This document shows, one piece after another, positions 51,749-62,115 of a stretch of DNA of 64,000 bases. Source of the stretch: Enoplosus armatus (Eukaryota; Chordata; Actinopteri; Centrarchiformes; Enoplosidae). Within the stretch, counting starts at the first letter, position 1, and each line of letters starts with the position of its first letter. The stretch is from assembly GCF_043641665.1 (NCBI RefSeq), contig NC_092194.1, positions 13,555,298 to 13,619,297 of the forward strand. The letters are read 5' to 3'. The position numbers and the translations under genes were made by a program. The notes under the pieces are model-generated. The model worked only from the letters and a program-made list of their open reading frames with translations. It made no database searches and was not told the DNA's origin.

Positions 51749-51960
51749 CAGGTTGCTGGACTTCATGCATGCCTATCTGCCTCCACTAGGCTGGATTCAC
51801 ACCAAATCAGGCGTTATGGCGAAAACGCCAGTTCTCCCATTCATTTGAATGTGGTTAGTGTGTTTACGCTCATGTGAACAGCAGGCGCTCCACAGGATGT
51901 GTCATGTCATTAATCACCACCAGGGGCCAATGAACGGAGAGCAGCACAATGCTTTCTAAA

Positions 51961-51962
<2 letters not shown>

Positions 51963-51994
<32 letters not shown>
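51963..51994. repeat. GT microsatellite
   Basis: 16 uninterrupted TG units, just left of the element at 52031. Confidence 0.95.
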
Positions 51995-51996
<2 letters not shown>

Positions 51997-52030
51997 ACAT
52001 CTTTGTGAATTAGCCTGTGTGTATCTCCCT

Positions 52031-52311
52031 GTTTACACCTGGAATTAACATACGTCTTGCGTGATCCGATGACAAGTGGACATCTCTACTTACGCAGAGG
52101 ATGTCAGTTGAGTAGGCGATCCCTCAATGTGGCCCAGGACACATTCTCGTACACACTGCTAAAACAATGTGGCCTTATGCAGCCCAGAACACCTCAGAAT
52201 GTGGTCTGAGGGGTTGGATCTCCGTGCGTCTTGGATGCATTCACACCTGTACTTAGAGCTGTCCACTTGTGATCGGATCACCCAAGGCGCATGTTAATGC
52301 CAGATGTAAAC
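52031..52311. mobile_element. MITE-like element with about 52-bp terminal inverted repeats
   Basis: The left arm GTTTACACCTGGAATTAACA..GTGATCCGATGACAAGTGGACA (52031-52082) is mirrored by the right arm at 52260-52311, which reversed reads GTTTACATCTGGCATTAACA..GTGATCCGATCACAAGTGGACA. At 281 bp it has no coding capacity. The 'gtttacacctgg' end is familiar from fish repeats, but I do not assign a superfamily. Confidence 0.75.
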
Positions 52312-53040
52312 GCGGCCTATGAGAGAGAGTGAAGGTGAGCAAATGAGCAAGCAAGAGAGAATTTCTGTGTATGTGAGCGCTCAACATCCCTCCGAGGTAT
52401 TTTTAGCATCTTCAGCAGAGTCTGTTTTCCGAAGTATGGGTCTCTCATGCATTTCCCGATCATATACCCTGCTATGGAGACACACACGTAAAATACTCAC
52501 ACACACGAGAGCATTCAGTTGCTTCTGCTCTAGTGGCTAACCTTCACAGGGCTCCGATTGTCCTGAGCAATAAATCATTTTCACTTGCCACATCTGAAAT
52601 ATTCATTCCATGTTAATCAAGCACTACTTCCTTAATACACACACATGCAAAGACGCTCACACACACTCAGTGGTGTGTGAGACAGAGTGGGACCCTGCAT
52701 GACTGTGTGGGAAACCTTGTAACCATTTACTAATGATGTCGTGATGCAGTTACCTCGCATTTCTTTTAATATAGCACTCAGACTTGCTAATGCACGTGCA
52801 TGATTGTCAGGAAAGGCAATGTTTTTTTTTTGGAGGTCTGACTCACTTCACTAGGACTGTAAAGTGGTTTGTTTTTATGGAGTTCAAATTATTATTCGTT
52901 TTTTTTAGCAAACTAAGACTGTCAAAATATGCAAAGTCGTTGAAAACATTATCTCACTCCTGAATGAAACAAGACTGAGAGCTGTGCTCGCGGCTCACTG
53001 AGGCTGCACAGCAGTTCTTTAAGCGAAATACTATCTTCAG

Positions 53041-53470
53041 CATGCTAGCATGTTGATGTTTAGTAAGTATACCCTTTTAGTTTAGTGTGGTAGCATGCTA
53101 ACATTTGATAATTAGCATTAAACACGAAGCCCAGATGAAGTGACTGGGAATGTCATTATTTTTGCAGGTATTTGGTCATAAACCAAAGTATATGGAAAAA
53201 AATGACCTGATGATGGAGGTAGAGAAAAAATGAATGGATCACCAAAGTTATTACAATTCATCCTTGAATGTGTGTACCAAGTTTCATGTCAATCCATACA
53301 ATAGCTGGTGAGACAATTCACTTAAACCACAAATGTGAACATCATGGTAAAGTCAGGGGATCATAAAAGTAATTAGGATTCATCCTCCGGCTATTATGAA
53401 TGTTTTTGCAATGTTTCATGGCAATCCATCCTATAGTTGTTGAGATATTTCAGTCTGGACCAAAGTGGAT
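53041..53470 (+). mobile_element. GGTCATAAACCAAAGT repeat, copy 1
   Basis: It starts with 'gcatgctagcatgttgatgt', passes through 'ggtcataaaccaaagt', 'gacctgatgatgg', 'caagtttcatgtcaatccat' and 'gttgagatatttcagtctgg', and ends near 53470, about 300 bp before C14orf132 exon 2. Two further copies in the same orientation lie at 56650-56960 and 60174-60285. It is a common teleost interspersed repeat; class not assigned. Confidence 0.7.
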
Positions 53471-53772
53471 CTACCAACATAACCATCAAAAAAGTTGTCA
53501 CATTTTAACATAGTCTAAAAGTACTGGAATCAGGATCAGTAATACCCACCACAAGTAAGTTTTTAACAGTAGAGTGTAACTCTTTCCCTAAAAAAATATA
53601 GAGGACCTCAGTGTCCTCAATAGTAGCTCTGGCCCTGGTAGCTAGTGACTACTGATGAAATACCTGATGAGAAATGTTTCACTTCTCTCCTCGTCTTCAA
53701 ATGCAGGTTGACTAGAAGCTAATATTGAAATATATTTAACCTCTCTCTTTACTTTTCCTCCACCCCAACTAG

Positions 53773-54009
<237 letters not shown>

Positions 54010-54099
54010 TGAACATATGCTTACAAAGACAAACACACATCCTGCTTTTTCCGGATCTCTGGACCCCTGAGCGAGGCCACGCATCGCAGCAGACACACA

Positions 54100-54142
54100 C
54101 TCTCTCTATGTCTCTCTCTCTCTTTCTCTCTCTCTCTTCCTC
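54100..54142. repeat. CT-rich simple repeat
   Basis: Mostly TC units with ATG and TTT interruptions, in the proximal 3' UTR of C14orf132. Confidence 0.9.
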
Positions 54143-55951
54143 GCACTTGGCTTTTGGATCAATTTGGGCCCCTGAGGGTGTGGAAGTTGTGATACTAGAC
54201 AATGACATATAGACTACTATATTTCTTCATGACAGGGAAAGACTGGGACTTGGCTGCATTTGTCGGCACCGAGCATTTTTGGATGCTACAACTGAAAGTT
54301 TGAAGGGAAGCTCTTTAGTTATAAACAGAAACACATCAGACCTGCGCTCTCAAGCAAGAATCAAAGGACCTTTTTATTTTTCATCTTAAGTTTGTTTCCG
54401 TGTTTCTCCTCAGACAACACCCTCACTTATAATGCAGAGATGAGAATGGAGATTAAATGGGGCTTAAGATTCGGGTTGATCCGGGGCCATCTTAAACATC
54501 CACCAGATACTTGCTGAGAAATTTAGGGCAGCACTTTTTAATTATGCGGCTGAACAGAGATGGTGAATGTTAAAACATTTAGAAAGTACTTGGATTATTT
54601 TCATGTCAGGCAGCCCTGAGGCCCAGGACGTTAGAGCTCATTTAAGGACTAATTTGTGGATGAAACATGGTATGGATACTGATCATCAATGTATATTATA
54701 CGTTTCTAAACAATTTTACTGACAGGGCACCAAGAATAGGATGCTGATCATTAAACACATTTTTAGTACACATTTAAAATCTCATATTTGCAATGCTAAC
54801 TCAATTATACATAATGGATGAGGACTTTATAATTAGATGTGTAGTGTAAAACTAAGTCAAGCCCTTTAAAATGAATGGTCTTATTGTCAAATACCAACAG
54901 TAATATTCACCAGGGATTATTAGAAAATCTAATTGTATTGTCATGGTCTGTTCAGTAATGTTTGGATATTATCTACAGATGTTAAGTAAATACAATTAAA
55001 AGCTCGCAAGATGACGTAGTCTACTTAACTTACTGCACCTGCTTATTTGTGATTGTTTATTTATTTTCTTGAAGTACAGCCTGTAAAAGTATTTTTTATC
55101 ACTCAACAACAACAGAAGGCGGAAGTTCCTGATATTACAGATATGTGAGGGCAGATGTGGAAGTCGTATGTGTTCAAGAGTAGTTTAACACTGAGCAGAT
55201 CTATAGTGAACTTTGTGATAAATGTATACTGATGTGAGTGGGGGAAAGGATGCCTTATTTTGAAATGAAATGGTGTTATATATCAAGCTGTTCCTCTACA
55301 TTTGTCACTGTTCAGTAAATTAGTTTTGTGTTACTGTGGAATCTGGAGGCAGCTGTCTCCATGGCAACTAATCCTCGTTCTAATTGGGAACAACAACTTT
55401 ACTCTGAGGCACAGGCATCAACCTGCAGCCACAGACGCAATTTATTCTCCACAAAGAAAATCAGAAAACAATGCACTGCATTTACACAAATATTACATCT
55501 GGAAACCATTGAATGTTTGAACTTCGCTAATTATTTGTGCTTTGCTTACACTGTTTTATTTCCCTTTTTAAGACTGTAAACTACCACAGGAGAACTGGTA
55601 AAAATGTTCCAGTTGTCATTTTTATTTGTCTGTCAACCGGTCTTTCTTTATCTGACAAGCTGACTGATCTATATATCTTTGACAGAGAGAGAAATAGAAA
55701 GACAGAGCTATTTTGTTTCAGTAAACCTATATTTCTTCTGGGATTTAGGAGATAATATCAATGTGCTTTTGGTTAAAAGATACAAACCTGTCTTGTAAAC
55801 ACCATACATGTTCAAATGTTCATACACAATACTAGCTTACTATATCAACTGTACCGATGTAAGGAGAAATTCAGACACACTAATCTCTGTTAATATATTA
55901 TAGTATACTTCTACAATGTTCAAAGAAAGACTTTTCAAGCCTGTTATTTTT

Positions 55952-55957
55952 AATAAA
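55952..55957 (+). terminator. Candidate poly(A) signal AATAAA of C14orf132
   Basis: Canonical hexamer about 1.95 kb after the stop codon, followed by GGTTGATGTAG. Confidence 0.4.
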
Positions 55958-56033
55958 TGGTTGATGTAGAAATACTGTATTTAGACATGTTGTAAACCAC
56001 ATACACAATACTCCTTTTGTAAAGATATATGCT

Positions 56034-56039
56034 ATTAAA
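56034..56039 (+). terminator. Candidate poly(A) signal ATTAAA of C14orf132
   Basis: ATTAAA variant followed by TTCTGTATGAATGCATTTTG and a T-rich run, a plausible cleavage context. Cleavage would fall near 56055. Confidence 0.45.
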
Positions 56040-56649
56040 ATTTCTGTATGAATGCATTTTGTTTTTCTTATGTTTACAAAAGAGGCACACGTGTCCACAG
56101 ATACATTTCATCTGGACATTTCAAGTGTCAAGTGAAGGATGACTCACCGGAAACATTATTGGCTAAAGGCAAACCTTTTTGCTTTGAACGCAGTGCTTGA
56201 TCATGCGAGAAGGTGTTTTAGCTCCATCTTTTCTCAGCCCGAATCACCTGGCGTTGCTCCTGGTGACGCAACCTGATGTGGGTGAAGCCAGCTCTCCGAC
56301 AAGACATCACCAGTCGCTGCTGAGCCTTCAGGTGAGATTGATGCGAAGCTTAGATGGCGCCATCTGTCATTTTGACACAGGCACAAGTTGTTTAGAAACC
56401 ACCTGGATTCACGCCTCAGAGGACCCCTGCATCCCTCCATCTCTCTCTGTCTTCATACTTGTTTTGCTGAACCAACAGACTGCAGGAAGCAAAGACACTA
56501 AACATACAATATTAAAACTATGTGAGATGGCCTACATAAGCAAAGATTTAAAAAAATAAATAACCAATGCTTCTGGACTTTTCTGGGTACATTTGATACA
56601 TTTATCCTACATTTACTTGATGAAGTGAGTTAACCTTTGTACTGCAACA

Positions 56650-56960
56650 ACAAAGGTGTGCTTTGAGCTAAGTGCTAACATCAGGATGCTAACATCCTCA
56701 CAATGACAATGCTAACATGCAGATGTTTAGCTAGGTATAATGTTTATCATGTTCACTATCTTAGTTTGGAGTGTTAGCATGCTAGCATTTGGTAAGTAGA
56801 GCTAAACACAAAGTACATCTGAGGCTGATGGGATGTCATTATCACAGGTATGTGGTCATAAACCAAAGTGCTGGACAAAAGGAAATTTTGACCTGATGGT
56901 GGCGCTAGATGGAGAGTCAGGGGATCACCAGAGTCACTGGGCTTCGTCCACTGGGTAATC
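56650..56960 (+). mobile_element. GGTCATAAACCAAAGT repeat, copy 2
   Basis: Shares 'gtgttagcatgctagcattt', 'gatgtcattat', 'caggtatgtggtcataaacc' and 'gacctgatggtgg' with copy 1. The 3' half is missing or eroded after about 56960. Confidence 0.7.
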
Positions 56961-57469
56961 GAACGTTTCCGTAATCATAAGTCTGACTTTACACCTTTTT
57001 ACTGAGATCCACAGCATCACAGGTGCTTTTATAACTGTAACAATCATATCCTCTCCCAGAAATCCCAAGTCACCATGAGGAGAAGTGATGTCAAAAACAT
57101 TTCGCGATCACATTCATAATTCCATGAAACTGTACTGCACAACCTTTACGCCACCTTACAGACTGAAAAGGCAGCTTGGTTTGATAATATGTGGATCAGC
57201 AGCCTTCAAATTTGCCATGGGCCTTTCTGATCCCCCTCTGCCGAGGGGATTGAGCTGGAAGTGAAGTCGGCTGCACATGATCTGTGGACAACCTACGAGT
57301 TGCTTCTGCTGCTTGTTGTGCCTTTCCTCTTTATCCGATCAAGCGGCTCAATTGTGGAAAAAAATACAAGTCCCAGGGGGTTTTGCTACAGCCGCTGACC
57401 CCTAGAGGCAAAGGAGTCTCAAAAAATCCTTCAGAAAGAGCTAAATGAAATTGATAACCATTGATCTTG

Positions 57470-57620
57470 CCTGGGTTAATCTATGCTAATGCATGATAAT
57501 TATTAGACTTTCAGGTGATGGAATCTACAGTGGCTAAGACTTAATTTATATGGTCTGTGCGAGATGAGGCCAGCTTTGCCTGTGAATAATAGATAATGTC
57601 ATTAATTTAAAACCAGGGTG
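57470..57620. other. Candidate conserved noncoding element (low certainty)
   Basis: Non-repetitive and rich in TAAT/ATTA core words (CTAATGCATGATAATTATTAG, then GTCATTAATTTAA and GATTAATCAGTC). It resembles vertebrate developmental enhancers in style. Conservation is untested. Confidence 0.2.
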
Positions 57621-60173
57621 AGATTAATCAGTCTGAAAGTATGAGGAGAGGAGAGGAACAGAAAGGAAAGCAGGAGGAAGTGTGAACAGGAGGATGTAAG
57701 GAAAGGTTGTCTCGCTGCTCCTCGGTTGCCCTCGAGTCTCACAGGACGTAACACTTCAACCCAACTCCTGTCCATTCGAGAGTGACAGCTTGGTGATGAG
57801 GTGCTGGGATGCTAATGTATGCCAAGCCGCTTAGACACATCCTGTCAAACTGTCACTTCAGAGCCAAATGGGAAGATACAGTATGGGTCCACACTTATCC
57901 CAAGGCTTAACAAAGGCTGTACATTACCATCTCTATAATGCGCCACATACTGTATTTATGGCTATAACAGCAAATTGATAATCGTGACAAAGCATTGCAA
58001 CAGCAACATCAGAGGTAGGAGAGGATGTCTATTACATTGTGCAAGTGTGTGTGCTACAGTTTGTGGATGTGTGAGGGAGTGAGTAATCCTGGAGCTCTTC
58101 AGTATCATCAGGAGCGTCAACACACACTTATCCATCAGTGGAGACAGAATCATGCAGAAATTAAAAACACAAATACACAATACAGCTTGAGAGTCGTGGG
58201 GTACCTAGTGGTCTTATCTTCAAATAATTTCACACTGATTGTAATATGATGAGATTAATTTTAGGGACGATCAATCACTCAGCTATTTGTTTTAAGATTT
58301 TGTTTTAAGAAGCTGTGACTCTGCAGACAATCACATGGATGCTACGACCAATTTTGGATTGCTTTGAGAGGTCAAAACTCCAGCAACACCTGTATTATAA
58401 AGATCAACTTTATTGTGAGACCAACGCTCTCTAACTTGAGGCCTTTTTTGGCATTTCATCAAAATGAGTTGCATTATAATGAACAACTTTATAGATGCAA
58501 GTAGGTGAAGTTGTGCCAAAAAAACCCTTCACAACTTTTGCGCCTCACCAGATGCATTAAACAGTATTTTTCCAAGTCATTAGTGATGTTCCCAGCAGTC
58601 AGTGTATCAAGACATCGGGCCTGGGTGTGGATCAGGGAGCTGACATCAGAAGTTTAATGGCTGTCCCCTGGTGAATGAGCTCATGGCAGCAGACCACAGT
58701 AGAGGGAGGATGATGGAGATACATTAGTTTACTGCAGGTTAATGTTGATTTGTTTTTCAGGAGGTTATCGGAATCAATACTGGGATTTCAGGAATCACAA
58801 TATTTCCTGCTTGAGGTCACTTTCCAAGAAGAAGAAAGAGCACTTGTTCTTGTCAGATCAACAGCCTCCACTCAACAAAATATTTGTCTGATTAAAAGAG
58901 GCACTGATATGGCAGGAGGTATCGGAGCATAACATGAATTATGCTGTGTTTGCATCGTCTGTAATCGACTCTGACGTTGTTTTTGAAGGTAACTGCTTGA
59001 GCGCACAAGCAGGATGGAGTTTTATTCTCTGCTTCGATCACAGTCTGACTAACTGACAGCTATCATCACACGAACAGAGATTTTTTACCAACTGGCATTG
59101 TGTGATTGCCTCTTGATAACATATAAGTGGGAAGAAAGGTTGGTTGAGAAAACGATTTTAGGTGGGCTGCTACCATGGCAACAGCAGGCTGTAATGGATT
59201 TGGACAGCACGTTTAGCTTGTGGCAGCCATTTCTGGACCTCAACTTTGTTTTGTGTCTTTCTTGGGTTTTTCTTCTTTCCACCTTTTCTTCCTCGCAAAC
59301 ACACCCACTAATGATGCTTGTCAATCGAGCTAATATCCCCTGATGAGGAGCTCACAGAGCATCACCTACATCTCTGACTAATCAGAGCGATTAAACAAGA
59401 TGATAAACCCGGTAAGCAGAGTAATTTGTGATAAGATAGTGTTAACAATCCTGCAAAAATTGACACAGAGTAGTTAACTGATGATGTGTGCCCTGAATAA
59501 CATTCAATTTGTTAATTTCCCTCCAAATTCGTCGTAATTTAAATCTTCAGTTCAGTTGTCATTTGTTTGTAAGTCCCATGTAATCGATTTATTAAGCTTC
59601 TACTTCTAATCGGATGGTAAATAGTGTGGCATGTGTGACAGTACAGAGAGTCTTTAATGCAATCCTGGGGGCTCCACCACCCCCTGATGCTGCAGCAGCC
59701 TCAGTGAAAATGCTTCATTACTGTTACTCCATGATGGGAGCTCAGTATCACCCGTCAGCCAAAAGGCAGGAGCCCTATTCTTTTGATTTAGCATCGCTGT
59801 TGAGTGGATGGCTGGCTCTCTCTCTCTCAAACACACACTCTTCTATGAGGCAGGAGGACAGAAGACAGAGTATCTGTCTCTGCCTGTCATCTCATACAGA
59901 AAACATCCTTAGAAAGAGGGGAATTTATGAGGGAGCTGCCCTTTGAACAAGATGGATACAGCCCCTGCCCACCTGCGCCTAACATATTAAGCTTATTACT
60001 ATTATTAATTTTTTAACATAACATCTTAACATATTTTTCATCAAGCACGTTGACATAGAGCAGATTCATGCAGTATTAACACGGTATCGGTCTGGCAGTG
60101 TTCAGAGTAGTAATCATCCACAGAAACAAGATGAGCCTGCAGCCATGTTAGCAGCTCTGTTAGGCTGTACTTA

Positions 60174-60285
60174 GTCAGGGGATCATTAAAGTCAATAGGA
60201 TCATGTATGTATTTACAAACTTTCATGCTAATCCATCCAGTAGTTATTGAGTTATTTCAGTCTGGACCAAAGTGATGGACCGACT
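60174..60285 (+). mobile_element. GGTCATAAACCAAAGT repeat, copy 3 (3' part)
   Basis: 'Agtcaggggatcattaaagt', 'tttcatgctaatccatcc' and 'gttattgagttatttcagtc' align with the 3' half of copy 1. Confidence 0.65.
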
Positions 60286-61109
60286 GACCAAAACAAATCT
60301 ATATATATAGACTGGAAAAACAACCAGCACATCTGTTCACATGCTGTTGGCTACAAAGTAACAAGTTACAGGCAAACGTCTTCAATCATTAATCACAAAG
60401 CAGATATGACGTCAGATCTATACACAGGAGCCTGATCTGTGCAGCAGACGTAACATTAAATGTAAGTCTCAGAAAGGACTGGAGGAGTCCTGGGAATAAG
60501 ACTCCTGTCCCTCAGGAGACCACCGCCACAGCTCTGTCACTACACTGGATATGATTGGATATCAGCATGCAGAACATGCAGCCTGTCACCATGGAGACTG
60601 ACATGTATCACTCCGGTTGCCTGAAGCACCCATTGGCAGACACAGTTGAGTCTCACTTACACGGTTGCCGGCCAAAATTAAAGTGGAAACCACTGCGGGG
60701 GCTAATGGGGGATCCATTGAACAAGAGAGCGGGGCAAGTAAGGAGACAGATAGACAGATGCACAGGCTGACAGAAAATGACAGGATGATTGAGAAGAGCA
60801 AAAATGCAAGAGAATGGGGAGGAAAATGATCAGGATTAACAGTGGAAACCTCAGTCCATTTCTCTGTGTGGTGACGAATGTCTGACAGGTGTTCTCTCAG
60901 AGCAGAGCGGAGATTGATCGATGCTGATCTTTGTCATCTCTAGTTCACTCTGAAATGTTGGCAAGTGTGCCAGGAGACTGTTTTCTGTTTCTGGCAATTC
61001 TGATATCTACTGTGTTATTTATGATTCACAACACCTTTTATGATTCATTTCTGTGTGGCTTAAAGGCGTGTTTTTGGTGTATTCGTCATTTTAAAAAACA
61101 CCACATTTT

Positions 61110-61480
61110 AAACACCACAGTGTAAAAATACTTTTATAGTAAAGGTCCTGCAATGAAAACATTATTCAAGTAAAAGTACACAAGTATTATAATCAAAATG
61201 TACTGAAAGCATCAAAAGTAAATTTACTTATTATGAAGAATGGCCGATGTTAGTGTAAAGTAATGTACTCTAGTATTGTGCTTAAGTACAATTTTGAGGT
61301 ACTTGTATCTGTATTTTCATTTTCTCCTACTTTATACTTATTATATAATACAGGTACAGTATTACTGAGGCAAATATTTGGAAATGGAAAAATGGAAATA
61401 CTCAAGTTAAGTACGTAGTTAAGTAACTCAAAATTGCACTTAAGTACAGTATTTGAATACATGTACTTACATTCCACCAA
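61110..61480. mobile_element. AAGTAC-rich teleost repeat
   Basis: Dense AAGTAC/GTACTT words (AAGTAAAAGTACACAAGT, TGTACTTACATTCCACCAAT) typical of an abundant fish repeat ending in 'tgtacttacattccaccactg'. A related fragment seems present near 16670-16760. Confidence 0.6.
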
Positions 61481-61670
61481 TGTTTGAAGGAAAGTTATTA
61501 GTGTCTGTTATTAGATTTTAGACATCATCATCAAATACACACCAAACCAAATACTTGTTGTTGTTTTAATGTGCATGTGTGTTTTCAACAGAGGAGGGCC
61601 GGCTGCCCTCTCACTTATTACAGTATTTTGTCTATTTAATTTCCAAGGCTGAGAACATTTTATACTTCAT

Positions 61671-61684
61671 CCAGTAGAGGGCTC
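61671..61684 (+). promoter_or_regulatory. Weak candidate CTCF-binding motif
   Basis: CCAGTAGAGGGCTC matches the core CCASYAGRKGGCRS at 13 of 14 positions; the mismatch is at the penultimate base. Confidence 0.25.
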
Positions 61685-61757
61685 CATATCAAAACGTTTT
61701 CAGGTGGTATTCCGAGAGGGTATTCAGTACATGCATTACATACTGTGTACTGAAGAA

Positions 61758-62115
61758 TCAGAATCAACTTTATTGGCAAAGTGCAAACATATCAGGGATT
61801 TGACTTGTACCAATGTACAAGATAGCATAAAGGTGCAAGGAATACTGAAATTCAATATAGTATAGATGTGTAATAAGTTTTACATACAGTATATACAGCA
61901 TGCTCAGACTTATGTTATATATAAACAGATCTACTGTATATACATGTGTATGTAAGTACAGAAGATCTTTTGTATTGGTGGGTTAAAGCACAGACATTGC
62001 TCTGTAACATAATATGGCTCATGAGTGTGATGGCGTGTGGAAAGAGACTGTTCTGTGTCTGTTTTGACACACAGAGCTGTGTAGCGCCTGCTAGGAGGAA
62101 CGAGTAGAAGGAAAT
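61758..62115. mobile_element. Teleost retroposon-like repeat
   Basis: It begins 'cagaatcaactttattggca', has 'gggatttgacttgtaccaat' in the middle and 'gtggaaagagactgttctgt', 'tgtgtagcgcctgctaggag' near the end. All are recalled phrases of a frequent fish repeat whose copies end in a degenerate GGGAGGAGT-like motif. Confidence 0.55.

Larger units (their letters stand above)
29380..53772 (+). other. C14orf132: Intron of C14orf132, 24,393 bp
   Basis: The intron runs from the GT donor at 29380 to the AG acceptor at 53771-53772, the latter preceded by a pyrimidine-rich tract (CCTCTCTCTTTACTTTTCCTCCACCCC in two parts around 53740-53768). No embedded gene is recognised on either strand. It carries inverted-repeat elements at 32744-33229, 34365-34820 and 52031-52311, several CA/GT microsatellites, a SINE-like tail at 41772-41822 and a repeat at 53041-53470. 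Blocks near 36520-36640 and 36900-37310 are free of repeats and read like conserved noncoding DNA. The rest of the intron shows nothing I can annotate. Confidence 0.8.
54010..56056 (+). other. C14orf132: Probable 3' UTR of C14orf132
   Basis: About 2 kb of noncoding sequence follows the stop. It starts with a CT-rich tract (54100-54142) and becomes AT-rich without recognisable interspersed repeats until after 56.1 kb, which fits a retained 3' UTR; the human gene also has a long one as I recall. Candidate poly(A) signals are ATTAAA at 54995-55000, AATAAA at 55952-55957 and ATTAAA at 56034-56039. The last is followed by a T/GT-rich stretch and makes the best end. Short open frames at 55302-55755 are not genes. 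Confidence 0.55.

Noticed and set aside
55302..55755. Overlapping plus-strand frames after C14orf132
   Set aside because: They lie in the presumed 3' UTR and show no family resemblance.
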